Assembly: GCF_905475395.1 (NCBI RefSeq) | Contig: NC_058337.1 | Location: forward strand, 28,730,983-28,794,982 | Length of the DNA: 64,000 nt | Reading direction: 5' to 3' | Origin: Chrysoperla carnea | Lineage: Eukaryota; Arthropoda; Insecta; Neuroptera; Chrysopidae | Shown: one piece after another, positions 10,566 through 22,690 of the stretch | How positions within the stretch are numbered: position 1 is the first letter of the stretch | Layout of the letters: every line of letters begins with the position of its first letter | Program-made: the position numbers and the translations under genes | The notes under the pieces: generated by a model | Told to the model about the DNA's origin: nothing | Database searches by the model: none | The model's input: only the letters and a program-made list of their open reading frames with translations

Positions 10566-13500
10566 GAAACTACGTAAAATAATAGAATGTTTAGAAGTAT
10601 TTTTCGAGATATTTTTAAAATCTCAAAACAAAATTCACCAAATAATTTTTGGAATTACATAATTTGGATCATTGGATCAAAATTACCCCATGTACCAACT
10701 TTCATCAAATTTGGAAACCAGAAAATTATTGTTACTTTCGCGATTTATACTTCTTTTATCTTCTCTTTGAATAAAAAATCATTTTCTAGCGTATTTATGA
10801 GCCAAAAAATAGAAAAATTTAGTCCCTTTGATCACTGGAGTAGTTTCGGATATATCGACTAAAATCTTAACGATAATATTCCAGAGCCATTTCTTTTGCC
10901 GATACCTCAAAGAAGATTGTGGTTCTACATCAAAATCAACTAGATTTTCGTGCCCATGGATTACTTAGAGTAATTAAAACCCAAAAACATAAAAATCTAA
11001 CGCATTAAACGATTAGATGTGTATTTTTTGAGATAATTCCAGAATCGTCTCGTAATAAAAGTTTTCGTAAGGTTTTAGGCAATTGCTAATAACTAATTCC
11101 ATATACTTAAAATGAATTCGATTTGATTTTTGGGTCAAAATTATCCTAAATCACAAAAGTTTTTTGTGATTTATTCAAAGGTATATTCGAGAAAATTTGT
11201 TTGTGTTCGATTTGAATAAAAATATTTTCTGATTAGCTGAATAGCTTCTGAGGTATCGACCAAAATCTTATTCATGTCTATATAGTTTATTTTTGGTAAT
11301 TAAGATACCAAAAACATAAAAATCCGATTCATACTTATGGTGATTAAATGAATAATTTTCGAATGGAATAAAAATTTTTAAGAATATTGGAAAAATCGGA
11401 AAACATTTGTTGTTTTCGATTTGATGAAAACTAATCTTTTTAAATAATTTTATCCCAAAAAATTCAGGCTCTGTCGGACGAGAAGTTCATAGATACCGGC
11501 TAAAATCATATACTACGACTGATATCTCAGACTCCTAGAGCATCTTATACAGTCGATATCTCAGAAACTTGTTGTTTCATCGAAAAAACACCTAGATGTT
11601 TAGATTTTTAAGTTTTTACTTTCCTTCGTTCTTAGTACAGTTTACGTTAGTTAGTAGTAATTGATTCTCAAAAATTAGCTCATTTGTCTTAATCTATTCT
11701 AAAAAAAATTAATTTCAAACCAGGTAAAAGTATCCTTAACCAATCAATTATCTTCCTTATTAAACCAAAAATTGAAAAAAAAACTGAGTCCGGTGAGATT
11801 TTTTGCCTTTAATTATGCAGGATTAAAAGATTTATGAAAAATTTTGAGTACTGAATGGATTTTCCTTCTCATTCATAAAAAATAAATTACTTCATACTTT
11901 TTATCGTTTTAATAACAGATTTTCTGATTATTTTAATCATTCAATTTTATTATACTTATTTAGATAAGATGATTATTTCATTAATAAACAATTTTTATTT
12001 CTTTTAATTAAATTTAAAGATAAACATGTAAACTGATTTAACTTCTCTAAGTTAAGATACTACTGACATCTATAAATAATTGACATGTCAATAAAACTAC
12101 ATAACCTAATAGTTAAAGTAAAAAACTTCAAATAAAAACAAATAAAATTATATTTATTTCAAGAGGATTGTAAACATATATATTCTATGATTGTAAAAAA
12201 ACTACAAAAATTAAATTAAATTAAATTAATTATCTTTATAGTTCAAGAATTAATATAAAAATTATATTTTACGAATTTGAACGAAACTACCCGATAGTTT
12301 TATTTCCAAACATGTAATCATTAGATTTTAATATGATAGGCATGAACATGTGAGGTCTCAGATACGTGCATTTATTAGTTGATTAAAGCTGTTTGTGACA
12401 AAACACTAAATTTATAGTAATTTTTGTAAATACATGAAATTGTTTATTCTGTCAAAAACGGTTATTGTTTGTTTAATGTAACCACAAAAAAATATTAATT
12501 ATAAAAAACATTTGAAAAACTATTTCATGTAAGTACTATTAGTTGTATTTAAAGTCCATATTAAATCTATTTCCTATTTTTGTTTATTATTTTTCTATAA
12601 AAAAAATACAATTTGTCATATTTTTTCATTGTGCCGGTTCATTTAAATTTAAAATGACAATTCGTAATAACAATTAATATTTTAATTATATTTAATTTAA
12701 TTAATAAACATATTTTAATTAAGATGAACATTTATAGTGTGCATTTAAAAAAGAATAAAATATCTTCTATCTAAAATTGATAAACCTTGGAAATTCACGA
12801 GTATATATTTTACAAATATTTATTTGTAAAAAAAAAAAAATAATACAATTATTATGTGGGTGGTTTCTTTTTTATTAACTATGAAAATGCAACTATTTTT
12901 CTTTTTTTATTGATAGTAATTTTCATGTGGGAATTTTGCTTAATTGCATCTCTTTTGCTTAATTGAAATAGTAATGAATTAACAATGAGTGAAAAAAATT
13001 AATTTATGCAATTTAAATGCGCTGAAATGGCAAATAGTTTTTTGTTAAATGTATTTGTATCAATTCTTAACCCCCCGCAAAGAAGTTATAGCCGATAAGT
13101 TTTTCGCGAAATTGGTAAATACAAAAAACTTAAAAATCTAAGTTTTTTGGTTTTTAATTATTTAATTAGTTTTCTTGTTTTTCTACCATTATTTTCTGGG
13201 TTTGACTGGAAAATAGTAACTAACAAATCTTTGGCTCTTTAATTGTTTGACGAGTGTAATAGTAATCTATCTCAAAGTAGATCGAATAATATCTGATAAT
13301 CTGTTTAAAGTCAAAATTTTTTTCTAAAGTGATGTGATGGCGCGAACACTGGCTATGTGAATGAATAAGGGCACACGCATTTTAACAGGTTTCGTTTGCA
13401 TAATATGAGAACCGTTAGCTGGTAGCCTAAAGATCGAGGTAATTCATTTTTTGGCGGTTGCTAAGGTAAGGTGCTCTTTTGCCTTGTGCTATAAACCGTC

Positions 13501-13847
13501 AAGAATCAATTTTTTGAATCAAGTAAATCTATTAAAAGGTCTATTATGTGTGTTTTTCGTTAGTAGTTAAAGTTGGAAATTTTCAACAACAAAAACTATT
13601 TTAAAAGCTGCAAAACTGTGCTATAAAAAATTAAATTTTGGAGCTTACCAAAATCTCAGTTGTTAAAATGATAATTTGAAATAAGAATATAGTTTAAAAA
13701 ACTAAAAAACACGCTTGTTGTTTGTTCTAAGTATATATGTATAGTATGGTTATCGGTAGTGTAATAAATGTATATAACTGATGATATCCTATGCATGGGT
13801 ATGATATTAGAAAGTTATATACAAACATACTAACATACATACATATA
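10566..13847. other. No gene seen; degenerate repeated motifs
   Basis: Between 10840 and 11560 a loose motif recurs three times (TATCGACTAAAATCTT at about 10850, TATCGACCAAAATCTT at about 11253, ATACCGGCTAAAATCAT at about 11489), and CCAAAAACATAAAAATC occurs at about 10979 and 11309. This suggests an old, degraded repeat. From 11600 to 13840 the sequence is AT-rich with no frame, RNA gene or clear repeat that I can support. Confidence 0.35.
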
Positions 13848-13924
13848 CTCAGTGTCACAAAAAATGCAACCGATTAGGTACATGTAATACTATATGTAAT
13901 CCGTGCATTTTTTGTGACACTGAG
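13848..13924. repeat. 77 bp hairpin element, family E copy 1
   Basis: CTCAGTGTCACAAAAAATGC at the left is matched by its exact inverted copy at the right end, a stem of at least 21 bp. Pairing continues imperfectly inwards. The unit sits within ACAT-type microsatellite sequence (ACATACATACATA on both sides). A related unit is at 34683-34762. Confidence 0.7.
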
Positions 13925-14164
13925 ATACATACATACATACAGGTGAAGCTAATATAAGCGTGTTAAAATTGATGGGATTTGTTTTTACAGCGTTTTCAAA
14001 ATAACACATTTCTTTGCCCCACCCTGTATGTTTAAACAGCAGATTAAGGGCCAATATTTGTTGAAGCTTGAGAAAAGATTGTTGACCATTGGACCTAAAT
14101 TTGCAACACAACCCAGTTTTGATTTAACATCGAATGATAACATCGTTTGAAGCTTATCCCTATA

Positions 14165-14603
14165 CATTATAAATGTAAAAGTAAAGTTGTTTCTTTGTTA
14201 CGCTTTCACGCAAAAACTACTGAATGGATTTGAATGAAACTTTATAATAATATAGCTCATACATCAGAATAGTACATGAGCTATAATTTATAAAGATATA
14301 TTAAAATAAGTAAATTTGTCTTTGACATTTCACTGCGCTATCTATGAACATCATTTTAAAGCTAAATTTAAGGTTTCTGTAAAAATGTTGAACGAGATAC
14401 AATTTATGGCCATCTGTCCTAATATAATCAATTAATTATGACTAATTTACTTTTTAAAAAAATTAAAAAATGTACATATATTTTACCTGTGTAAAACCAT
14501 CCCTATCCCTATTTCGAGTGTTATGGAAGGGCGATAAATAAGAGAAAGGGAAGTGAAGGCTATAAAGCGATAAAGCCAGGGGAGCGGGTGGGTATCAAGT
14601 TAG
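14165..14603 (+). mobile_element. Helitron-like non-autonomous element
   Basis: The left part, ATAAATGTAAAAGTAAAG...TTACGCTTTCACGC followed by AAAACTACTGAATGGATT, matches a 5' region typical of short insect Helitrons as I remember them. The right end, GCGGGTGGGTATCAAGTTAG|T, resembles the reverse-oriented end at 37989, where it reads ATCAAGCTAG|T. A CTRR-like terminus before T fits the Helitron target preference. There is no helicase, so the element is non-autonomous. Confidence 0.5.
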
Positions 14604-14807
14604 TATTTCATAAAGATGCGTATTTCTTAATTTGATAAAAATTTTTTAAGTTTTCAATGAAAATTACATAATTTTCTAAATAAACAATTGCCTTAACTTA
14701 AGATAAAATTAACTTTAAGATTTTCCAACGATAATAAACTCTTTATAGTGTTCAGAATACACCATAATTTTTTCAAATTTTTCATTTAATATTTAATACC
14801 TTAACAA

Positions 14808-15387
14808 AACAAGTGAAAACAAACAATTGACTGAGTTAATTGTTGAAATACCATGTATAGACAGTGTTGATGACTCCATCACATTACATATACATGCATG
14901 TTACACATACATAACTGATAGTTCCATAATTACACACTATACAATTTACGCCTAATTTCCGCCCTCACGGGTAAACAGTGATATTTACGAAAAAATGTTT
15001 CAAACAAAAGTTGATTATTTTTTTATAAGGAATATTTTATACATTTAAACTTTTGTTCTATCTCTAACGGTTTACAAAATGGGTCTTACGGACCCAAGAC
15101 CCAATTGACCTATGTTGCTCATTTACGAACTCGACCTCACTCTTTACGTCCTCAGTACGCTATAAAAATTTTAGCTTGATATCTCTTTTCATTTTTGAGT
15201 AATCGTGATGATAGACGGACAGACAGACGACAGACGATAGACAGGCAGACAACCGGAAATGGACTAATTAGGTGATTTTATGAACACCTATACCAAAATT
15301 TTTTGTTAAGCATCAATATTTTTAAGCGTTACAAACTTGGGACTAAACTTAATATACCTTGGTATATTTCATATACATAGTATAAAA
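14808..15387 (+). mobile_element. Family A interspersed element, copy A3
   Basis: A near-full-length representative. It starts ACAAGTGAAAACAAACAATT. The middle has CCCTCACGGGTAAACAGTGA, ACGAAAAAATGTTTCAAAC and CCAATTGACCTATGTTGC. A run of GACGGACAGACAG-like units follows, and it ends ATTTCATATACATAGTATAAA. The A2 and A3 central blocks are clearly homologous. No frame of any length is maintained between copies. Confidence 0.85.
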
Positions 15388-16477
15388 AATGAGTGTGAGA
15401 TACTCATTTTTTACCATTTTACAACAATCTAAAAACGACACAAAAATACTTATTTTCAGTGTTTCAGTGTTAAATTAAGATTATAAATATTGGAAATAGA
15501 CTTCCGAGAGTGGGAGTTTATTATAGGAAATTTCCTCCTCTTTAAGAATCTTTTTTTGAAATTTCTTAAATATTAATATTTTGGGAAATATTGGTGAAAA
15601 ACAAAATATCTTTTTTTATTCATCTTTAATTGTTTATAACTTTGCTGAAAAATGCTTCTGGACTTGTTGCCTAGAGAATTTGGACTTGTTGCTTAATCAG
15701 ATTTTAATTTTTTTTAATGAGTTTTTTTTTGTTTTAATTTTTTCTCTAAAAGGATATACTAAGATTGGCGTAGACGTTGTTTTTAAAGAGGTAATTGTTC
15801 ACAAGTAAATTATCGGTAGAAGTATTTATTGTATAATTGTAATATAATCTGATCATATGACTTGAACTTGACCATTGCTTCAATTATAATTAATAAATTG
15901 CCTTGTTTTAAATTTAAATTAATTTTTGTAGATATACTATTTCAGATTGTCTGTTATTTATGTTAGTTTAGTTATACTGCATTTAAAACATTGCAAATGA
16001 TAAAAATTCATTCAAGTCCATTATAATTTAATATGCGTGTAGTTTAAGGCTGTTATCTACAAATTTTTAAAACAATTTTAAAACATAAAAATCCGGGCTT
16101 TAAAATTGGTTTTGCAACAGGATAATTTAAAAAAGACTCTTTTTTTAAATGAATGACTTAAAAATATCAAATGTGGTTGGTATGATATTAGGATCAATAA
16201 ATCTATCCGAACCTCTTTTATAGCTTTGTAAAAAAAATTCTGGAACAGATACTGTGACGTTAGAGGCTACTACGGGCATATGCTACCATAGCTATTCTAT
16301 GATAAATTTTGGTTTGCCAGAAAAAGGTGCAAACAAATCTTTAAGGCTTTTATCTTAATTGTTTTTATAGTTATTCGAAAGGAATTTCTCTCTGTTGCTT
16401 GTTACATGAATAAGCTATTATTAAAAAAAAAATATAGTGTCCGAAAATATATATTAAAGTTACTTTATACATTACAG
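15388..16477. other. No gene or repeat recognised
   Basis: AT-rich sequence. A 75-codon frame at 15581-15808 is composed mainly of Phe, Leu, Ile and Asn and has no recognisable motif, so I treat it as chance. Confidence 0.35.
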
Positions 16478-17095
16478 TATGCATCAAATCTGGTAATTCT
16501 GTTTTTTTGCAGACTTGTTTATGATGTTATTCCAATGAATAATCCAAGTTTGCGAGCTCGAGCGCCGAATGCAACTTTGCCAAAAGTCGAAAAATCCGTG
16601 AAAATTTCGAAATTTGGCGATTATAACCCTAAAGGACTAGTTTTTGGACAAAACCTTTTCAGAACGTTTTTAAACTAGACTAAATTTGCCACAATATGCG
16701 CCTAGAATTGACTATGTAGACCCAATACTTTCTGAAAAAAACCCTTTCAAAAAGTTCTTCAAAAACTACCCGTTTAGGGTTATAATTGCCAAAATCAGGA
16801 AAAAAACCGAAATTTTTACGTCGATAAATTTTGAAAGGCTTTATCTCGGAAAGTATTGAGTCTACAGAGTCCATACTTGGCGCATATTGTAGCAAATTTT
16901 ATAAAAACAAAAACAAAGATTTTATCAAAAAACTAGTCCTTTAAGGTTATAATCGCCAAATTCCGAAATTTTCACGGATTTTTCGATTTTTGACAAAGTT
17001 GCGTTCGGCGCTCGAGGTCACAAACTTGGATTATTTTTGGAATAACATCAAAAACAAATCTGCAAAAAATCAGAACTATCGGATTTGATGCATAC
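16478..17095. repeat. Foldback element, ~618 bp
   Basis: The left arm starts GTATGCATCAAATCTGG and the right arm ends GGATTTGATGCATAC. Arms of about 250 bp align in inverse orientation through CTCGAGCGCCGAAYGCAAC, AAATCCGTGAAAATTTCG and GGCGATTATAACCYTAAAGG to ACAATATGCGCC. The middle carries a further inverted copy of the ATTATAACCCTAAA motif. The 90-codon frame inside (16406-16678) is a by-product of the repeat. Confidence 0.8.
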
Positions 17096-18347
17096 TACCC
17101 CATACTTTCAAACGACAAGGTTATTGTATTAATAATAGATGGAAAGTTTCCGTTTGGTAGGGAAGTTCAAGTTATTGCTTTATTGTGCCTAATTTAATCA
17201 ACCGGATAAAATGAGATTAATATTTTTGGTTTAGGTGTTGAATTAGAATTTTAGCTCTTTCAACCTTTAATATTATAAAATTGGGCACTATAAACCAACA
17301 ACAACATACCAATTTTCAATTGTCTCTCTAAAAGTTTTGGAGACATGCTCAGGAAACTTTTTTTGCTTTACGGCGTGCGACGGACAGTTATTTTATTGTA
17401 CGTTTTTGTAATCTGCGTACTCGGAAACGTTAAACCCCAAAATTTGATGAGAGGCTAAAATTTATTTTGTTCTGACTCGATAAGAATAACTTTTATTTAT
17501 AACAGAAATTAAAATTAGCTCAACGACTAAACTACTTCTCCTTACATTTTGATATATCGTAATGAAATTTGGCAGAGGTATATATAAGACCAAACTCTTC
17601 GATTTCGTCATGATGGAGCTTACGTGAGGTCCAGATGGGGCTCAAAAGAGATCTTCTTTGTACCCAAAATAACTTTAGTTACAAACATCTCCGAAAATTT
17701 TTACAGAATTGTAGATATTAAATTTAAAGAACATAAAATTATCTAAAAATAGGTTTTTTCCAAAATAAGCTAAAAATCTGACAAGCAGCTGACAAATTTC
17801 TTTAACACAACAACCACCTTAATTAACTGAAAGTCATTTTAATTATATCAATTCCTAAATAATGTTTTTCATTTTCATTCCATAGGTTGGGTAAGCTTTA
17901 AAACTTTTTAATTTTATTTTCCGTATTTCGATTAAAATAATATATACCATAAAAAATTATCATAAATATAAAAGAGATGATTAAAACATTTTTGTGACCT
18001 TCAGATACGGAATTCATCGTCATTTCCTTGATTGATTTACATCAATTTAACATATTTGATAAGTTTTAAAGGTAAAAACGTTTTGAATATCTTTACCCGT
18101 GGTTACTTATATTATCCTGTCAAATTAAATAATAAAATATGAGTGAGAAGGTACAAAACTTCGACCACGGCTGAAATTTGGTAGGATTGTTCAAAACATA
18201 ATCATAAATGAAATCTAAAAAGTTATCATCGATCCGAGACATGGAAAAAAAATTTATTTATTTATTTTATTCAAGGTCATAAAAACGGGTTTTTCGTGAT
18301 TTTCAGTTGTATATCAGATAATTAAATATGAAAATGTCTCAATACTT
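17096..18347. other. No gene seen
   Basis: Non-coding in all frames. The stretch around 17540-17720 has the feel of an old transposon fragment, but I found no second copy in this window. Confidence 0.3.
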
Positions 18348-18515
18348 TTTTCCCTAAGAGCCACCATTTCATAGCTAAGAACACTCTCCATTAAATTACC
18401 TTTCAAAAAAATCCAAATTGGCTCATCCGTTTAGGCGCTACCATATGCCACAGACAGACAGGCACACATAGCGGTCAAACTTATAACACCCTTTTTTGGT
18501 TTGGGGGGTTCAAAA
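18348..18515 (+). repeat. Family J repeat tail, copy J1 (partial)
   Basis: Shares AAGAACACTCTCCATTAAAT, a CCACAGACAGACAG run and CAAACTTATAACACCC...TTTTTGG with J2 (36088-36453) and J3 (50622-50838). The terminal AACTTATAACACCC followed by a G-rich GGGGTT resembles the 3' tails of widespread insect repeats that I remember from Lepidoptera. The class is uncertain. Confidence 0.65.
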
Positions 18516-18527
18516 ATAGAGCAATTG

Positions 18528-18800
18528 TTTTTAAGGTAGTACGAGCGCCAGTGCAAGTTTAGACTTGTGGTTGAAATTATTTGTACCTTGTTTTCAAAAT
18601 TGATGATTAATTTTGTTATAACTTCATAAATATAAACGAAAAATAAGAATAAAATTTTTCCATATATGCCTTGGTTTTCGAAATATCGAAATCTAAATAA
18701 AACAAAATTTTCAATTTTCGATATTTTGAAAATTACTCCTAACATCGAAAATTTTCATTCTTATATATATTGTCAGTTATAAAATAATTCACCATCAAAA
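18528..18800. repeat. Family G foldback repeat, copy G0 (partial)
   Basis: Starts AAGGTAGTACGAGCGCCAG, the same terminus as copies at 37555, 49110 and 54354 (there AAGGCAGTACGAGCGC). It contains the shared TTTTGTTATAACTTCAT and, inverted, TTCACCATCAAAATT blocks. It directly abuts the J1 tail. Confidence 0.6.
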
Positions 18801-18951
18801 TTATAGAAATTTTCTATATCTACCTTTTTTATTTAAAACTTTTTTCCATATCTTCGTATATTTTCGAGATATTTTCAAAAAAGTGATTTTGGGGGTAGTT
18901 TTCAATGTTTTTCTACCCCGCCAATAGAATTCAATATTTTTTTAACTATGT

Positions 18952-19260
18952 ACATTTCAAAAGACCCCACACACAATACATTGATTTTTGGTTTCGGTTA
19001 AAATTTTTTGAAAACTATGAAGTAAGATATTGATATTGTTTTTTATAGACTCAACCCTAAAAAAACTTCCCTTCCGAGCTACGGGTCCATGTAGGCATAA
19101 GTTTTGAAGGGCTGTAGTACGGAATTGAAGTGTTTGTGAAGGTTGAGCCCATAAAAACTTTTGATTTGGATGATCAAAACTACCTTATTCGATAATTTGC
19201 AAAAAATTTAAACCGAAACCTAAAATCAATGTATAGTGTGCGGGGTCTTTTATGTCAAAA
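18952..19260. repeat. Foldback element with AGACCCC arms
   Basis: The left arm ACATTTCAAAAGACCCCAC continues through AATACATTGATTTTTGG and TTTCGGTT. The right arm carries the inverse of each block and ends GGGGTCTTTTATGT. Arms are about 65 bp. An interior GAGCTACGGGTCC recalls the GCTACGGG of the element at 28093-28570, and both start with an AAARGACCCC motif, so the two may be related. Confidence 0.7.
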
Positions 19261-19499
19261 TAAACTTAATATTAAAAAAATGCAGGCTTCCGTTTTGATG
19301 GTAGTCTTTTCATTTTATTGGACTAAAAGGCATCATCAAATTATAAAAAAAAAATTTTTTTTTTGTGTTGGAATATGATGAGCGTTGTGAGTGTTTGTTT
19401 AACTGTGTATATAGTAAGTGCAAAAATACGCACAAATGTTGTTTGATAGAGATCAAACAATATTTGTTTTTTGAAAATGCATATATTTTACACAGTGAT

Positions 19500-19640
19500 T
19501 ATTCACATTCCAGACGTTTGTTTTCAGATTCTCAAAATATCGCAATATGGGCTTTGGCCGAGACCCTATTCCCATAAGATTAGCGTATAGGGTCCTTCAT
19601 ATAGAGCAACACTATATCATACTTATTGTGGTCGTTGGTC
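19500..19640 (+). repeat. Family P fragment, copy 1
   Basis: AAAATATCGCAATATGGGCTTTGGCCGAGACCC...ATAAGATTAG is similar to 26515-26590 (AAAATATCGCCATACATGAGC...CATGAGATTAG). It is a two-copy, diverged dispersed repeat of unknown class. Confidence 0.45.
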
Positions 19641-19656
19641 TCGTATAATAAATATA

Positions 19657-20208
19657 ACAAGTGAAAACAAACAATTGACTAAGTTAATTGTTGAAATACC
19701 ATGCATAGTCAATGTTGATTTCTTTATCACATTACACATACAAACATGTGACACATACATAACTGATAATCAAGTATAGTACATATTATAAAATTTCCCC
19801 CTAATTGGCGCCCTCACGGGTAAACAGTGATGCTTACGAAAAAATGTTTCAAACAAAAGTTGTTTAATTTTTGATAAGGAACATTTTTTACATTTAAACT
19901 TTTGTTCTATCTCTAACCGTTTACAAGAACCCAAGACCCAATTGACCTATGATACTCATTTACGAACTTGACCTCACTTTTTACGTTCTGAGTACGCTGT
20001 AAAAATTTCAGCTCGATATCTTGTTTCGTTTTTGAGTTATCGTGTCTACAGACGGACGGACGGGCGGACAACCGGAAATGGACTAATTAGGTGATTTTAT
20101 GAACACCTATGACAAAAATTTTTTCCTAGCATCATTATTTTTAAGCGTTACAAACTTGGGATTAAACTTAATATACTATGTATATTTCATATATACATGG
20201 TATAAAAA
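19657..20208 (+). mobile_element. Family A interspersed element, copy A4
   Basis: Full length, starting AACAAGTGAAAACAAACAA and ending ATATATACATGGTATAAA. It is the closest relative of A5 (21284-21837), which lies 1.1 kb away in opposite orientation. They share private changes such as GCATAGTCARTGTT and TAATCAAGTATAGTACA, so one probably derived from the other or from a recent common source. Confidence 0.85.
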
Positions 20209-20633
20209 CATTATTTTTAGTTGACTCTGTCGTATGTTATAAAATAGTGGTATTTATTTACACGCAAAATAATATTACACAATTGATTTGTTTATAGATA
20301 CTGTATGCTTGTAATGTTATAATAAATATGTAACAAAATAATAAAAAAATGAGGTCATTTTAATTACGGTTTTACTGTAGGTACTACTATAGTATTGTAA
20401 TACATCAAATTTTTACCTCTACATAATATTATATGATGTTCCGTCATAAACACTTTGTAGTATGTATAGGGGACTCCTATAGGAAATAACGACTGGATCA
20501 ATTGGGTATTGGATCAAGTCTGGGAGAAGATTATTGTGGATAAGACCAAGTTCCTAAACCTGGACTAACTTCAAAACGATAACATTATGCTTGGCAGAGA
20601 TGTCAAGTTTTCGACCATGCCTCGATGTAAGAC

Positions 20634-20925
20634 TGGTTAGTAGCCGAGCTTGTTAAGGCGTCTTAACTTGTTTTCACTACTGGTAGGGAGGTTGCGGGTT
20701 CGAATCCAGGTGAACAAAAATGTTAATGGGGCGGTAAATTGATCATACTGTCATAATGTGGATAAGAACGAACAGACCGATTCCACACACATCATAAAAT
20801 TAATTGTTTTTCGAATGTAGTTTAAGAAATAAATAATGATTAAAAATAATGATGTGGGTGGCCTCTGTTATAGACGTGGTCTGAGAAACGAATGTTAAAC
20901 CCCATTATTATTATGTAAGTAAATA
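20634..20925 (+). mobile_element. tRNA-derived SINE
   Basis: The head has an RNA polymerase III A box TAGCCGAGCTTG (20641-20652) and a B box GGTTCGAATCC (20697-20707), spaced as in Ser/Leu-type tRNAs. The T-arm and acceptor pairings are too broken for a functional tRNA. A unique body follows, ending in an ATTATTATT-type simple repeat tail near 20920, as SINEs have. It lies between the inverted pair A4/A5. Confidence 0.6.
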
Positions 20926-21283
20926 AAAATTTTACGTTTCTTCAGACCAGTCGCGGTTTTTAGGCTATCTTGTCTAGATCTTACATGAATTACTTAAACT
21001 AACCCGTTATTACAATTATAGGTAGCATCGTAGATATAAAGAATGGACAGAGCGTTCCCTATCCAACTGTAAATTAAATAATGGGAGAAACTTGAGAGAG
21101 GGACAATGCGATCATGCGACAAGTAGTTATATAGACAGGTATTGGACGCACGGCGGTAAGCTTGTCACTTTCTACTTATGGTCAGTTTATTGAGAGTTAT
21201 AACCCAAATTTGAACCTACATTATCCAATAATTGCATATTTCTTACATCAGTATATGCAGGTAGATATCTATTGTATATTCTT

Positions 21284-21837
21284 TTTATACCATGTATATA
21301 TGAAATATACAGAGTATATTAAGTTTAGTCCCAAGTTTGTAACGCTTAAAAATAATGATGCTAGGAAAAAAATTTTGTCATAGGTGTTCACTAAATCACC
21401 TAATTAGTCCATTTCCGGTTGTCCGTCCGTCTGTAGACACGATAACTCAAAACGAAAAAAGATATCGAGCTGAAATTTTTACAGCGTACTCAGGACGTAA
21501 AAAGTGAGGTCAAGTTCGTAAATGAGCATCATAAGTCAATTGGGTCTTGGGTCCGTAGGATCCATCTTGTAAACCGTTAGAGATAAAACAAAAGTTTAAA
21601 TGTAAAAAATGTTCCTTATCAAAAATTAAACAACTTTTGTTAGAAACATTTTTTCGTAAACATCACTGTTTACCCGCGAGGGCGCCAATTAGGCGGAAAT
21701 TTTATAATATGTACTATACTTGATTATCAGTTATGTATGTGTCACATGTTTGTATGTGTAATGTGATAAAGAAATTAACACTGACTATGCATGGTATTTC
21801 AACAATTAACTCAGTCAATTGTTTGTTTTCACTTGTT
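21284..21837 (-). mobile_element. Family A interspersed element, copy A5
   Basis: Full length on the minus strand, from ACAAGTGAAAACAAACAA at 21837 to the ACATGGTATAAAAA end at 21284. By eye it is very similar to A4. The overlapping plus-strand frame at 21162-21383 is incidental. Confidence 0.85.
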
Positions 21838-21863
21838 TCTTTACTCTTTCGGATATTCAACTT

Positions 21864-21882
21864 TTAGGTTAGGTTAGGTTAG
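21864..21882 (+). repeat. Short interstitial TTAGG tract
   Basis: Three full TTAGG units plus TTAG, immediately followed by AGTGGCTGTCC. TTAGG is the usual insect telomere repeat. With fewer than four units this is no telomere; the AGAGTGGCTGTCC continuation suggests the edge of a dispersed element. Confidence 0.6.
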
Positions 21883-22446
21883 AGTGGCTGTCCTGGAGTG
21901 GTACTTTGGGTTGGTATTTGGAGCTGTTTAAAAACAGCAGAAATTCAACCTTCCACTCACATCTAAAAAATATCAACAATCGTTAACAACCAAATTAGTT
22001 AATTAATTTTGATTAAGGCTTCTGTAAGGATGGCAAGCCAAAACTTGATTCATTAACCTTAGCCAAAGTTAGTAGTTTGTCCAGTACAAAATTTTTTAGA
22101 TTTTGATTAAAATAAAATATAGCGTTAACCTAGGGATATTTAATTTCATGTCAAAAACATGAAATTTTTCAATAGCTTGTGAACCGTCATATTTATAATT
22201 AAAGTACATATAATTCACATGTAACGGGCGGACCGAGCCGATAAAGTATAAAACACATTCGTATCTTAAAAACTGTTATAAGAGTGCTCTAAAAACTATT
22301 ATTTAATAAAGCAAAGAATTAGAAAAATTTGCTCACACACTACGTCTAAGTATTACGTACTGTAACATGACTGTTGTCATAAATAGTGCACGTATATATA
22401 AGCATTTTTTATGAACTTGACAATGAAGAACCACGTGTAAAATTTG

Positions 22447-22690
22447 ACAAACCTAGGCTTGGCTTATTAGATTGATTCATGCTCAGATAATGGCTGCAAA
22501 TCAAAATTTGATTTATAAGTCTTGTTCATTGATTGGATACAATTACAAACCCAGCCTTGGTTTATTAGGCATGTGGAAAGTTTGGGCAAAAAATGGAAAA
22601 CCTCGGCATGGTCTATTAGATTGATAGAAGCTTGAGGAAGACTGGAAAACTGAGATTTGGTTAATTAATCTTGGTCAAAAATAGACGCAC
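22447..22690 (+). repeat. Minisatellite, five units of ~49.5 bp
   Basis: Units start at about 22447, 22497, 22546, 22596 and 22645. Each opens ACAAACCTAGGCTTGG, CAAATCAAAATTTG, CAAACCCAGCCTTGG, GAAAACCTCGGCATGG or GGAAAACTGAGATTTGG, and continues TTWATTAG. The period is regular while the sequence is strongly diverged, so the array is old. A similar phrase at about 22030 (GCCAAAACTTGATTCATTA) may be an outlying unit. Confidence 0.65.

Noticed and set aside
13778-13810. Hammerhead core on the plus strand (CTGATGA)
   Set aside because: No GAAA or stem II follows in range; the same applies to other lone CTGATGA occurrences, for example at about 58470.
16406-16678. 90-codon plus-strand frame
   Set aside because: Lies mostly inside the foldback element at 16478-17095; its inverted copy does not keep the frame.
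20634-20715. Functional tRNA gene
   Set aside because: A and B boxes are present but the acceptor and T stems do not pair, and a SINE body with a simple-repeat tail follows.
22447-22690. CRISPR array
   Set aside because: Regular ~50 bp spacing, but the units diverge along their whole length with no identical repeats separated by unique spacers, and the genome is eukaryotic.
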